Positions 23,405 to 36,600 of a stretch of 49,409 nt of DNA are shown here, in pieces. Position numbers and translations under genes: made by a program. The DNA lies in assembly GCA_015680685.1 (NCBI GenBank), contig MNCI01029667.1:27479-76887 (forward strand), given 5' to 3'. The DNA comes from Gnetum montanum (taxonomy: Eukaryota > Streptophyta > Gnetopsida > Gnetales > Gnetaceae). Position 1 is the stretch's first letter. Each line of letters opens with the position of its first letter. Under the pieces are notes generated by a model. It did no database searches. It saw only the letters and a list, made by a program, of their open reading frames with translations, and was not told where the DNA came from.

Positions 23405-26400
23405 GCTAGAGAAAATTCTATGATAATGCTAGAGAAGTTGCTATGGATCTAGAGAAAAGTGAGCAGGAGAATGCAACTCATCATCAGAGGAGGTAAGTGT
23501 AAAAGAGAGAACTGACACCTAGAGATAGGACTAACCCCTCTAAGCAAGCTCATGAACATGGAGGTTAGCACCCAGTACTATCTCGTGGTCCTACTATTAG
23601 AGCTAGTTGTGGATCTATTGTCTATTATAAATGTCAGTAGCCTAGCCATCTGCAAGGAGATTGTTAGAAATTCTTTGCATGTGGGTAGGTTGGAGACCAG
23701 GCTAGGAAGTACTCAAAGTAGACAGATAGTAGTGGAGAAGGTAGAGGTCATGAATAGGAACCACCAATTCCAAGTAAATGTGGTACACCTATTCCTTAGC
23801 AAGAAGGAGCAAACTAGAGGACCTAGGGTCAAGTGTATGCCCTAATGAATCAACCATTGGATGTGCAGCCAAACACAGTGATAGATATATAAGTTATAAT
23901 TTTGAACTTTGATGTATTGATTTTATTTAATCTAGGTGCTAGTCATTCCTTCATAGATCCTAGTGTTATATATGGAGTAGCACTTGCATATCATTCTTTT
24001 TATCCTAGGTTGTTAGTATCTTCTACTAGAGGTCATGAGACTTGAATTGATTAGGTGTGTACAGGTGTGCTAGGAGAATTGAAAGGTGTGTAGTGGATTT
24101 TTGATTTACATGTTATGGATCTTAGACTATATCATGTAATTTTAGGGATGGATTGGTTGCCATAATTCAATGATAGTTTAGAATATTAGTAAAAGCTCCT
24201 AAGAATATAGTCAATTGATGATGCTTTGATTAAGGTACAAACTCATCCAAGGGCTATGCACCTAGATCTAATTTCCTCTCAGATGTACCATATGATGCTT
24301 CAAAGGTGACATAGATGCTTTGTGGTCTTAGTGTATAAAATAGATATGATGGAGATAAATCAAATCCCCATGATCCAAGAATTTTTTAATGTATTTTAGT
24401 CAAAATTACTAGGTTTTCCATTGAGGCAAGAGATTAAGTTTGAAATCAAACTTAAACCTTGTATAGAGCCTATTTCAAAAGCTTCACATAGGATGTCTCC
24501 AGTAAAGCTAGCAAAGTTGTAGATCTAGTTGTAGGAATTGCTAGAAAAAGACCTCATTTGGCCTAGTGCATCATCATGGGATGCACTAGTGTTATTTATT
24601 AAAAATAAGGATTGGAATTTGTTGTTATGCATAGATTCCAAGCAGCTAAACCAAGTGACTGTAAAAAAAAAATATCTACTGCTGCATATTAATGACTTGT
24701 ACATTCAACATTGAGAAACATGTGTTCTCAAAGATTGATTTCAAGTCTAGATATTATCAAGTGTGGATTCATCAGCAAGTTATGTTGAAGAAAACATTCA
24801 TAACTTGATATGGTCATTGTGAGTTTTTGATGCTTTTATTTTGGTCAACAAATACACCAACAATTTTCATGCACCTCATGAATAATAGGATGCAACTAAA
24901 TCTAGATTAGTTTGTTATTTTATTCATAGATGACATTTTGATATATTCTCCTAATGAGAAGTTACATCTAAAGCACCTATGGATGGTATTAAAAATTTAA
25001 GGAAGCATCAACTGTATGCTTAGCCATCCAAGTATTCATTTTGATAATCAGGAATGCAATGCTTATGACATGTGGTGTCAAGAGCTGGTATCTCTATGGA
25101 TCCCACAAAGATTGCAGTTGTTCATGATTGGCCTATACCACAATTAGTAATAAAGGTGAAAAGCTTCTTAGGGTTAGTAGGTTATTACCATAGATTTGTA
25201 GAACATTTTCTCAAATAGAATCTTCTTTGACTCAATTGTTGAGGAAGAAGACTAGTTTTATCTAGAGCTCAACTTGACATGCCAAATTTGAGGAGTTAAA
25301 GCATAGATTAGTGATTGTCCTAGTGTTAGTATCTCCTACACCAAGACACTCGTATGATGTTAGCATTGATGCTTCAAGAGATGGATTTGGTTATGTGTTG
25401 ATGTAGGATGGATAGGTTGTGGCTTATGCATCTTATCAATTGAGATCACATGAAACAAGATATTCAGTGCATGATCTAGAGTTGGGTATTGACATATTCA
25501 CATTGAGGATTTGGCAACATTATCTGTATGGAAAGTAAGTTAGTTTTTGGTTTGACCATAAGAGCCTTCAATATCTTATGAGTTAGCCACAGTTAAACCT
25601 GTGACAACGTAGATTGAAGAAATTACTTGCATATTTTGATTTTACTATTGAATACAAGCCTGGTAAGACAAATAAGGTAGTTGATGCATTGAGTAGGGTG
25701 GTTAGTAAGCTTAATAGCTTGACTATCTAATTAAATTTATAGAAGTAGATTCATGAACAACAACAATATGGTCCATAATATTAGGAGTTGAGGTAGCATA
25801 TCACTTCTAATGAACCAATATCTATAGAGGCCTTGCAATTTTAGTTGATGGATGAGGACCACATGAGTAGATACCAAATGCATCCAAGTATCTAGAATAG
25901 TTACCTAGTATTTATGATGAATGTATTAGTGGCTTGGCATGAAGAGGAATATAGGGGAGTATGTCTCTTGATGTTAGATTTTCCAACAAGTAAAGATAAA
26001 GCATCAAAGGCCTGGGAGATATTTGCATTCCCATGATATTCCCCATTGGAAATGGGATGCCATTAGTATGAATTTCATTGTTGGTCTTTTGTGGGCTTGT
26101 AGTGGCCATGAAGCTATACTAGTAGTTATTGAATTGTTAACAAATTCTACCCATTTCCTTGCCACATGAGCATCAGTAAGTGTAGTAGAGACTACACATC
26201 TCTTTCCTGTAGAGATAATGCAATTGCATGGTGTGCTATAGAGGATTATTAGTGATAGAGATGCTTAGTTCATGCTACATTTTTGGCAATTGTTTTAGAA
26301 GGAGATGACTACAAGGTTAAACATGAGTTTAGTGTATCATCCGCAAATAAATGGTTAGACTAAGCAGGTGAATCAAATTCTTGAAGATATATTAAGAGCC

Positions 26401-27110
26401 TATGCTTTACAGTATAGAGATAGCTAGGATCATATGCTACCATTGGCTAAGTTTGTATATAATAATAGTTATCATGAGAGTTTATGAGCAATACCATATG
26501 AGATTTCATATGGTAGACCATGTAGGACATATTTATGTTGGAATACCATAGAAGATCACTAACAAGTGAGCACATATTTGGTAAGGCAAACCATAGAGTA
26601 AGTTCAAGAGATTTGAGACAAATTAAGAGTTGCACAAGATAGGCAAGTAACATATGTCAATCAACACTGAAGATCACTAAATTTTGCAATTGAGAATCAT
26701 ATATTTCTTTGTGTTTTTCTCCTAAAAGACATTACACAATTTGGCCAAAAGGAGACACTGGCTCCTAGGTACATTGGTCCTTTTGAGGTGCTACAGAGAA
26801 TTGGGAGAGTGGCCTATTAGATAACATTACCTCCTCATTTGGCACATGTACGTGATATGTTCCATGTATCTATGTTGTGATAGTATGTGCCTAATGAGTG
26901 GCATGTGATTGATCATTTAGGAATACAGTTATAGTTTGATGTTAGCTATGTAGAGTAGCCTATCAAGGTTGTAGATTGCATAGAGTGGCAATTATGTAGC
27001 AAAATTATTCATATGATCAAGATTTTGTGGAGCAAACTTGAAGCTTTGAAAGCTATCTAGAAGGTGAAGGTTGAGATGTGTGCAAGTCATCTTGAGATCT
27101 TATAAGAGGA
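23405..27110 (+). pseudogene. gag-pol: Chromovirus (Tekay/Del-like) gag-pol, 5' truncated
   Basis: End of Gag with a zinc knuckle near 23623-23672 whose first Cys is Tyr (YYKC...H...C); protease with LFNLGASHSFI (about 23920), where the catalytic Asp is Asn, and VILGMDWLP (about 24140); RT with FPLRQEIKFE, MSPVKLAKL, DLIWPSASSWDA (about 24560) and FIDD (24923-24934); RNase H with SIDASRDGFGYVLM (about 25360) and a YKPGKTNKVVDALSRV end (about 25655-25700); integrase with MNFIVGL (first Asp now Asn, about 26070), SDRDA (about 26255) and the third acidic residue replaced by Lys; then a GPFEVLQRIGRVAY C-terminal module (about 26785). This C-terminal layout fits Tekay/Del. Many stops and shifts. 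The 5' end is cut at about 23405. Confidence 0.8.
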
Positions 27111-27121
27111 AGATTCTCAAT

Positions 27122-27131
27122 GAGGGGAGAG
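27122..27131 (+). other. Polypurine tract of the plus-strand chromovirus
   Basis: GAGGGGAGAG immediately before the LTR start TGTTACACCC. Confidence 0.7.
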
Positions 27132-29200
27132 TGTTACACCCTTTTCATAGACATTGGATATTGCATTGCAATTATGATTTATATATTGTGTGTGGTCTTG
27201 GTGGGTTATCAGGAATGAGTTATTTTGTTATGATTGTGCTTTATATGTTATGATGCTTCAACTTTTATGTTATGAGTATGATGTCTTTACGCGCTTAACT
27301 AACATGATTATATACACTAGTCTTATGCAATGTGTTAGATAAATGACGCAGTAAGCAAGGATATTAGATTAGGATATAAAAGTGACTATTTGATATGTAT
27401 TTATGCTTTATGTGTGATTTTGTATTTATGCATTTGAACTATAACACTATGTTGTGTGATACTTAGATTTGATTTTAGCATGTGGATGTTTAGTGTGCTT
27501 GATATAGATCTTGGATTTTGATTTGGAGTCTTGGTGTGTTTGTTATGCATGTTTAAAGTGTAGAGTATTAGTTATGAAGGGGAAGAAAATGAAATTATAA
27601 AAATGTTAGTTGAAAAAAATTAAATAGTAAAATGGAATCAAGTTTTGCATGTGACATGTAATGTGAATGAAAAAAATTACCTTATACAAAGTGTATAGGC
27701 ATAAGACATAGTTTATAAACTAGCTTGTTATTCCACTACCCCCCACACTACTCATAGAAATTGGGTTTTTTTTTCTTATTTTTTTTCTATTTTAAAATAA
27801 ATAGAAATGGAGTCTAAGTCTATTCTTCCATATTTTTTCAATTTTTTTCCATTTTCAACTCTTTTTCGAATTTTTAGCTTTGTGAATGGATTTTTCTTTG
27901 CTTTGAGTTTGGATTTGGGATTGTTATAGTCAGATCAACATAGGTATGGATTTGATTCAAAATGAAACAAAGTTTTCCTGAATTTCTAAAGATGTAATGC
28001 TTGTTTTGGACTTTCTACTTTCAAAATTCTAATTGTTGGTTTGTTCTTATTTTTTTTCCTATATTTTTCTATTGGATTAGTGTATATGATTATGTGATGT
28101 GGGCACGTGGGGTAGATAATTTAAGAAGGGGAGGAAAATGAAATTATAAAAATGTTAGTTGAAAAAAATTAAATAGTAAAATGGAATTAGGTTTTGCATG
28201 TGACGTGTAATGTGAATGAAAAAAATTATTTTATACAAAGTATATAGGCATAAGATAGTTTATAAACTAGCTTGTTATTCCACCACCTTCCACACTTCTC
28301 ATAGAAATTGGGTTTTTGTTTTTTCTTCTTCTTTTTTTCTATTTTAAAATAAATAGAAATGGAGTCTAAGTCTATTCTTCCTTACTTTTTCAGTCTGTTC
28401 CAATTTTCAACTCTTTTCCAAATTTTGAGCTTTGTGAATGGATTTTCTTTGCTTAGAGTTTGGATTTGGGATTGTTGTAGTCCGATCAACATTGGTATGG
28501 ATTTGATTTGGAGTGAAATAGAGTTTTCTTGAATTTCTAAAAATTTAATAATTGTTTTGGAGTTTCTACTTCAAAAATTTTAATTATTGGTTTCTTCTTA
28601 TTTTTTTCATGTATTTTTGTATTGGTTAAGTGTATATGATTATGGGATGTGGGCACTTGGGGTAGATAATTTAAAGATTGAATTTTGAGGAATTGTTTTG
28701 TAGATTTCCCAAAATTTACAGTTTGATTTGTAGATCATTTACTAATAGATATGTGATGAATGAAATGATGTGGACTTGTGAAATATTAGATGCAATGTTA
28801 ATGAGACTAACATGGCTTTAATATTATATTTTATGGGTACATTTTTGTGGAAGTATTTTATGTGGACTTGTAAAATATTAGTACTAGTGATATTTAAATA
28901 TTATTATTTAATATTTTTAATTAAATTTTAAAAGTATATAATTGTCTCTAGGAATCCAATTGCAGTGAAACTGGTGTCATTGGTGATGAGTGGTGAGGTA
29001 CCCCTACACTCAACCATACGAATACGAGCATTTCACGTGCGATTCGGTCGAACTCCAAGGACTACGTGCTTATGTGCCTTAATGGAACACTTAAGGTTAA
29101 TCAATTGTTTTCTTCCCAAACTTACTTGTATTGTCATGGTTGTATGGTTAAGTAAGCTTGAGGTATATGATTTTTATATCTTTTATCTTTTTAATGTCTT
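27132..29200 (+). mobile_element. 3' LTR of the Tekay-like chromovirus
   Basis: Starts TGTTACACCC, close to the TGTAACACCC start common for Tekay LTRs, right after the polypurine tract. Contains a two-copy 549-bp tandem duplication (27575-28676). The right end is not visible, and no matching 5' LTR occurs upstream of the truncated gag. Confidence 0.6.
27575..28676 (+). repeat. Two-copy tandem duplication, period about 549 bp, inside the LTR
   Basis: AAAATGAAATTATAAAAATG recurs with 549-base spacing (about 27586 and 28135), and the closing phrase GTGTATATGATTATG...GGTAGATAATTTAA recurs at about 28080-28124 and 28629-28674. The copies are very similar with small indels and mostly transition differences, so the duplication is younger than the decay of the neighbouring pol. 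Confidence 0.9.
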
Positions 29201-29209
29201 ATGCTAATT

Positions 29210-30269
29210 GGGGAAGGTAAGGAGAACTAAGTGACTAGATTACATTAACTATTTACTAACTAAGCTCTAATTGTTCCTAACATCAGTATCCATTCCCACT
29301 TGCCGCACACATCTTGAACCAGTGCAACGCTATTGGGATTACCAAACGCTAATCGTTACTGGGTTACCAATTGCTGCACACATGCTCGAAGCAGTTGTAC
29401 TGAGTGCACTTAACTAGGAGAGTCAAGGGTTGAGAGAGATTAATTAACTAGGAAAGNAATTTCCTAAACAAGGGAAGTCACCTTTTATTTATAGATAATA
29501 AGATGGGACGCGAGGCGTACGCAATATAGTGGCTCATCATACCCCCATGACTGAATGAAAACTCATCCTTGAGTTCCTTATAAAATACTGGAAAGGTATG
29601 GGATTATTGACTTGAATGACACTAATGGTGAGTGGGGTGACACGTGAATGGATCATCATTACAATACATGGCAAAATTAGTGTTCATGACCACAAGAGTG
29701 AACACTATACACATTTGACATCTGGCCTTATTTGGCAACTGAGAGAGAAGAGAGAGAAAAGAAGAAGATGTGTTGTTGCCAATGCCAAAATTGCACCTTC
29801 TGTTGTCCATCCATAACCACACCATCGATCTTGTTCCTTGTATACAGTTCTAGCACTAGTCCATACTAAGTGTTTCCTCCAGCACCAATCCATTGTTGTA
29901 TGATTGCCATCTACACACACAAAACAGTCTCATATTAGCAAGGATAAATAAATCACAATGTAATTGATACCTTGCCTTGGTGTACAGTTTATTGGCTATG
30001 TGATATGGCTAATACGAATTCTAGAGATATAACATTAGTGACTATCGAAGGTGTAAGGTGTATATGTTAGGAGAAAATTGAAAAAATTGGACCAGGAACC
30101 CCCATGACTAAGAGTGATCCTCTGGTAGCGATCGAATGGAAAAATATAAAGAATAAGAAAGATGGAGAAAAAGAAACAACAACAACATCGATAACATGAA
30201 TGTGAGAGGTGGAAATGAACAAAATAAATGTTAATTGTGGAAATTTTTAAGGGAAAGAAGTTAACTAAT
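29210..30269. other. Non-coding remnants with one n (29457)
   Basis: No gene. A half-repeat is seen at about 29290-29395 (TTGCxGCACACAT... twice). A minus-strand TATAAATA at 29486-29493, and the phrase CCCCCATGACT near 29542 and again near 30105, suggest pieces of other LTR elements. A purine-rich GAGAGAAGAGAGAG run is at 29743. The n at 29457 may be an ambiguous base or a join. Confidence 0.4.
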
Positions 30270-31471
30270 GCACCAAGTAGGAATGTCAATGGGTACTCCC
30301 CAAAGTAGGCTCATGCCCCTAATGCCATGACAATCCCACATTCAAAGAGTCTGTAGGCTCTAGAAATGTCATTTGGAAGCAAGAGTTAAAGTCTTAACCA
30401 CAAGAATTTACCAAAAAGAAAACAATGCATCCACCAAAATATAGACTACTGATACAACCGGCAATGAGGTGAAAAATGGAGAAAGAATGATGAGGAGAAG
30501 AGAATGGAATGGAGTCCCAAGAATAAGGTGGTGTACAGCTCCTTATGTATGTATGGTTAATGTGACTTAGTAGATCTCATTCCAAATCTATCCTCAAACA
30601 ATCCAAGTCTAGTGACTTCGCACTAATACACTTGGCCAATCCATCCACTTGAAATAGCAAAAATGCTTCTACCAAAGAGTCACCACCATTCCAAGGAAAC
30701 GAGAAAAGGAAAAGGTAGGAAACGAAAAAGGGCCTTAGTTAGAGGGAACATGTTTGTTTAGTTCCATAACCAGTGCTTGTAGCCCAGATGATTATTTCAT
30801 CTAAGGGGTGTGCTTTAAATTCTCATTGTTTTTCTTTTCTTTTTTTTTCTTTTGCGTGAGAACCACACCATGCAAAGATTTATTATTTTATTATCTTAGC
30901 TTCCTGATAATGGAGCAACGTCAGAATGGTAAGGAAAACCCAAGAAGAAAACATTCAAGCACCCAAGAGAATAGCTAGCACATATGCATCAAATTCCCTT
31001 GAAGTCACACCCTTTTTAATCCTTGAGTCCTTCCATAGTTTGAGAAATGCCTAGTCACCAATTCATTGATCGTTCTATTATTTAAAGAAAGGGACTATAC
31101 ATTTCCAAGCCAAGAAAGACCATAAAAATTTATGAATGCATGGGTGACATGGACTCATTGCCTATTATATTAAAAGAACCATACCTTAGTATCAACATTA
31201 TACTCAAAGGTAAAAACCAAATATTAGCAGTCAATGGAATACAGTTCATACCACCATTAGGAGCACTTGTTAGGTGATGAACCTAACAAAATATACAACA
31301 CACAAAGAAATGAAAGAGTATAAACGATGTTGCAAAACAAAAACAAGAAAAGTTAAAGAAATTTATAAAACAAAAACTTAAAAAGGAACTGAGGGCCTCA
31401 AATGATCAGCAGAGATGGCCATCTCCCCCATGACTAAGTTGGAAGGGGGAGATTTGAAATAATGAACGGGG
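30270..31471. repeat. Non-coding retroelement block, copy B
   Basis: Shares three ordered anchors with 11190-12790 (see that entry). Ends in CCCCCATGACTA (about 31424), corresponding to where the gag-pro ends in copy A. Element 2 was inserted right here, at 31472, into this older minus-strand element, whose gag-pro must lie beyond the window. Confidence 0.5.
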
Positions 31472-32146
31472 TGAAACATCACTAATTTCAGCTTAGCACT
31501 TTGAAAATGACTCAAGCCCTTTTAAGCTTTCAAGAGGTAAAATTTGACTAAGGCATGGAACTCAGGTCTAGCTTGCTCACACTGTCAAGCTAGCTTGCCC
31601 TCAATGTGAGTAACTCCGACAACTTCAAAATCAATTCAAAGATGGTCCAATATGAAGGTGCAAGCCATCCTCAAGGGCCACTGATGTCAACTCCAAGCTT
31701 TATTATTCAGAGATTCAAATTTCGATGTCGAAAGGTGCAAATTTCCTCACTCACGTTGTCACTCATGCTGAGGTCACACTAGCAGTGTGAGCAACTTTCA
31801 AGGCCCAAAATTGAATTAAAAAAATCTGATTTCCAACGTGCAAGTCAACTTTAGGGTTCATCATTGATAAGATTCAAGTTCTAGCCTCTATCAAGTTCAA
31901 AATTGTAGGTTTCTATAGCTCACACTGTGGTCACGCTACACTCACGCTGGCAGCGTGAGTCTAGCGTGAGCTACCAAAAGTGATACAAAACAGGATACAT
32001 CAAGCTCAATTTTTGATTTTCAGATCATTCCTAAGGTCAACCACACAGTCAGATAGTATTTGCACTCAAGAACCAAGCTTCAAAAATCAAAAGTTTGTGG
32101 AAAATGCATCATTCTAGCTCACTCACGCTGAGGTCACACTGGCAGC

Positions 32147-32212
32147 GTGAGTGCAACGTGAGTGTAGCGTGAGTGCAACATGAGTGTAGCGTGAGTGCAA
32201 TGTGAGCACGCT
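32147..32212 (+). repeat. 11-bp VNTR in 5' LTR U3, 6 units
   Basis: Units GTGAGTGYARC follow without gaps, the last one being GTGAGCACGCT. The 3' LTR has nine units at the same place. Confidence 0.95.
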
Positions 32213-32626
32213 AAGGACACACCATGGCAAAATCAACTCATGCTGGAAATCTTGAATGCCTCAAATAGCCACAAAGCCACCTAGATCGACATCCTGCAGT
32301 AGTTAATTTAGAGATGGAGAAGTTTCAAGCAAGCCAAAGTCAATTTCTCTTATTGTACATTATCATTTCATTGTAAATGTTCATCACTTGTTGGTTTTTC
32401 AAGCTCTTAAGCTCTAAATTGTATGTGCCTCCATGAGTGTAAGCTGGCTTGAGTAAGCCAATGCACACTATAAGATACATTGCACCTAGTCAAAAATGTA
32501 GCTTGCCCACACATGTCCAACTCACACATAGCTGTCCATCAGACATGTGTCACTTGATTCATTTTCCTCTCAATTCTCAACTGTTGATTCCATCCATGAA
32601 TTCCATGCCCAAACTTGGACAAACCC

Positions 32627-32634
32627 TATAAATA
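32627..32634 (+). promoter_or_regulatory. LTR TATA box (element 2, 5' LTR)
   Basis: TATAAATA in CCCTATAAATACCCT; unchanged in the 3' LTR (49087-49094) despite about 8% divergence, and same context as the element 1 LTR. Confidence 0.8.
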
Positions 32635-33182
32635 CCCTGTCAATTCACATAAACAGGGTTGGCAATTTTGAAGGCAGATGGCTTAGGAAACTCACACCAG
32701 CAATCCTTGGGCACTTGGGCACACTTGACTCCTAGCATCCAAGCACTTTTGAAACACATCACATCACCCCAGGGTTTGACGCTTGACTTGCCATCCACAC
32801 ATGCAACTACGCTTTGACCGGTGCACATCTTTTCTAAACAATACAATACAGTTCATTTTTCCAGCCATTATATTGTTTACTCTATTTTACATTCAGTTTA
32901 TGTTCTGTTTGTAATACTGTTCTATGTATGATCTGTTTGCATTTTGTACGTCACTGTTTACATTTCAAATATCATTTACGATAACCCCAACACAAGCTGT
33001 AGTTTACGCTTGGGGAAGTCCTTGGTTGATTTGCGTGTAGATAATCCAAGGCACTCTGCCTTCGTTTCCTTTTCCAGCTTGCCCTTAGGCGAAGGCAGGG
33101 TCAGCTGTGTCTACCCGACAATCTTTCGGTGTTTGTTTTTCCTTCCAATCTTACACCAACGATTTCAGTCAATACAGTAAAT

Positions 33183-33201
33183 TGGTGCTAGAAGGAGGGC
33201 C
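33183..33201 (+). other. Primer binding site of element 2
   Basis: TGGTGCTAGAAGGAGGGCC begins with the TGG complementary to a tRNA CCA end and lies six bases after the LTR. It partly resembles a plant tRNA-Leu 3' end, but I could not name the tRNA with confidence. Confidence 0.65.
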
Positions 33202-33600
33202 ACCTATAAAAACTTCTTACATTAATCGAGACTGCAAACTCCACCATTAGAACCCAAAATGACATACACACACTAGTTAAATAGGCTGCTTTCTAGATAT
33301 TCTGCCAAGGTAACATTCCACCACCACCATTGACTGATCATAATTAGCTTCTCCTGCCTGCAAGCTTCTTACATGTGCTCTGCTTGAGTTTGCTCACACC
33401 CAAACTCATGCAACTCTCACACCCAAACAATATAACTTCATCTGTGTCAAGATCCAAGCTAACTTCCCTATCAATCGTGTAGAGAGGGAAGCGAAGCAAG
33501 ACTATGAACTCATTCATAAATGAGGTCATGAGTTTATCCCCTCAGCATTTGATATAATCCCTCTTTCCGAACACCATCATAGACTCATATCCTAGCTTCT
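33202..33600. other. Leader of element 2
   Basis: Untranslated sequence between primer site and gag; no clear feature seen. Confidence 0.5.
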
Positions 33601-36600
33601 CATGGGAAGAAGTCAAGCCTTACAACCATCTCCAATAGAGCCTCAAAGTGGGGATGAGGAAGATGACTTCACAACCCAATCTAAACATGGGGATTCATAC
33701 CATACCATCAGCCCCCATGCCCATAAAAACTTATTATTCCACCCTTTTCTAGAAGAAACTGTGCTTCCTCCTTCATCCGCAAACACTCGAGCACTAGTTT
33801 CCTGACAAGAGGTACCTGCTTCCAGTCCCATCTTCTCCATGCTCAACATTCAATTTGATATGTCCACTTCCATCATACCTTTGCAAGTACAATCCCAACA
33901 ACTTCCTCCCCAAACTAATGCAAGATTGACCTTTCAGCCTCAAGTGATTGGGGTGCCATCTATCATACCAGCTTCCACATCCACCCATTACATACCTCAA
34001 GTGCAAATCCCTGGGGCACCAGCTGTCCATCAGACATGTGGCTAGGTAGTGAGTTCCACCAGCTATATAGCAAAACCTGTCTACTCACTACAACATGCCA
34101 CACCCCATAGTCTCAGCCCCGAATGTTGTCCCACTACAACAAACGATGGTCCAACAATCTCTCTTTTTACAAACGTTGCAACAATCAAATCATTATCAAC
34201 CACCACCAACTCAACCCACTAGTTTGCCTACCACCCAAGAGTGGGCAAACATAAAAAATGATGCACTCATTAGTAGAAGAATTAAAGCACCTTAAAACTA
34301 TAAACACTAAAGAAGTCAAAGTACTAGACTTCTATCAAGATGATCTAATCGACCCCTTAGTTCCACCGTTAACCTTGCTAAAGGGAGTCTCATTACCCCA
34401 GCTAACCAAGTACAATGGAGAGGGAGACCCAAATGCTCACCTAGTAATGTTCTAAATAGAATGTCTATTGCATTAGACATGGCCTTATGCAATTTTGCAT
34501 ATGTTTGCTATGTCCTTAATGGGAAAAGCCCTAGACTGGTACTGAGCTTTACCCCACAGTTCCATATCTTCTCTAGAGGACTTGTTACATCAGTTTGTCA
34601 CCTGTTTCAAGTACAATCTAAAACCTAAAGCCACGTTGGATAGCTTGATCTAGATTTAAAAAGCACCATTAAAGCCAGCACAGAAATTTATCCAGAGGTG
34701 GAGCATAGCCTTGAATGAACTTCACGAGCCCATCCCTAAAACATATCTACTTACCATCCTTAAAGCAATCATGAATGACTTTATTAAATTGAAACTTTAT
34801 TATTTGAAAGCTAGTACCTTGAGCCAAGCATTTTTGAAAATTAAGGACATAGAGGAGGTGACACAAACAAGTAATAACCCAGTTTACTCGACCTTTAGGA
34901 GCCAACATATGAGAAAAGATAAATCCAAAATAATGGTAGTAGCAGTGGCTGAGACAGCTCGACCTAACCATCCATGACAAAAAGAAAAACAAACTGCCAT
35001 CCCAAACGTCCATGAAAGAAACTCACCCATGCCTACACTTGAACCTTCATCAAATAGAAACACCAACATGGGTCATGCCCGTACATTCAAAAGAAAAGAC
35101 CCCACTCAATATACACCCTTGCCTATGAAGCCTTCACAATTGCTTAATCAACTTCTAAAGGTCGAGTTAATCCAGCATAAACAAATGTCTCCTACAGCCT
35201 CTCAAAAACATGATCGATTTTGTGAGTTGGCCAAGAACCTAGCTCTAGCAACAACTAATGAGCCCCCCATTCCAAGAGGCTTTAGGTTGGCTAGGTTTTG
35301 TGAATATCGCCAACGGTGTGGTCATGGGATTGATTACTATTTCACTTTAAAACAGGACATACAATGCATGATTGATAGGGGTGAAGTAGTATTTGACGAG
35401 GAAAACCCAGTAAGACCCCAAAACCAATCCATGGGAGTCTACAAGGATCCTCTCAATACCAATGATGCACCATATGTGATTAATACTATCCATGTGAAGA
35501 ACAAACTAGACATCTCGCAAAAACCTTTTGTGATTCGTAGGCCTTCAGAAAACACACCTACCCCAACATCTCCTCAAACCCCTTTCATCATATGCACATC
35601 CCCTACACCACAAAATCCATTCATCATTCGCGTACCTCCTTCCGTTGCAGCAACAACCACACCACTTGAAAACCAACCCATTCCCTTTATGATCTGGGTA
35701 CCAAAACACCTTGATACGTAACCCACCTCTATTCCCCTACAACATTTGCGAGAACATCTTGCCGACAAACTAACAAGAGAGCACCTAGAAAGAGAAAACC
35801 ATCAACACAAATTAGGACCACCAAAGCCCACATCTATGGGTCCATTCATTAATGAGCCTAGTACAAGTCATCAAAATGAGGATAATGTCACGGGTTGTGT
35901 CCCAAACCCAGCATCCTCGGTTACCAACGCAAAAATTCCTCCATGATAAATATGAATGTTGGGTCAAATGGACCAAATCTCTACAGACAAGGGTGCCCCC
36001 AACGGTAAAGACCTAGCAAGCACATTGACCCAGGTCACAAAAGCTTTGAAACAAAAAAATACTTCTTTAAGTCTATATGACCTAGTAATGACTTTACCAG
36101 TACATCGAGAAGCTCTCGTGCGGATGCTGACTTCGATCCTTGTTAGTGAGGATCTTCATGTGGATGAACCATCCATTTATGCAATATTGTCCTCGCAACC
36201 CCAAGAGTCAAAGACCACATCCCTAGAGTTTCATGATAACAACATTAAGCTAGGTGAGAAAACAGGAGAAGTCACCATAGCCCCTATGTTCATAACAATA
36301 CAAGTTAACCATTTCAAGATACGTAGGGTGCATGTCAATGACGGTGCGGCAACAAACGTAATACCTTTTTCCGTCATTGAAAAACTGGGGCTTACTAAAC
36401 AAATACAACCCATGACAACTTCTTTCCTAAAATCCTTCAGTGGTTCCCGTGTTGGGGTGAAAGGTATGGTTACCTTGGATTTCATAGTCGGGGACCAATT
36501 CCCCACATCAACTGAATTTGTAGTGGTTGACGAAATGCTAGGGTTTAATCTGATTTTAGGACATCCTTGGCTAGCTCAACTTAGAGTTGTATCCTCACCG

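Larger units (their letters stand above)
31472..33176 (+). mobile_element. 5' LTR of element 2
   Basis: Homology to the 3' copy starts exactly at TGAAACA. A CA at 33175-33176 precedes the primer site by six bases. U3 is full of CTCACGCT/AGCGTGAG words and their CpG-decay forms, including a perfect 9-base inverted repeat (ACTCACGCT-GGC-AGCGTGAGT) at 31940-31960. TATA box at 32627. Confidence 0.85.

Noticed and set aside
29450-29466. Second misoriented contig at the n at 29457
   Set aside because: Only a few palindromic bases surround it and no long inverted copy was found; could be a single ambiguous base.
29616-29920. Overlapping short frames on both strands as a host gene
   Set aside because: Mutually overlapping, no conserved motif, surrounded by retroelement remnants.
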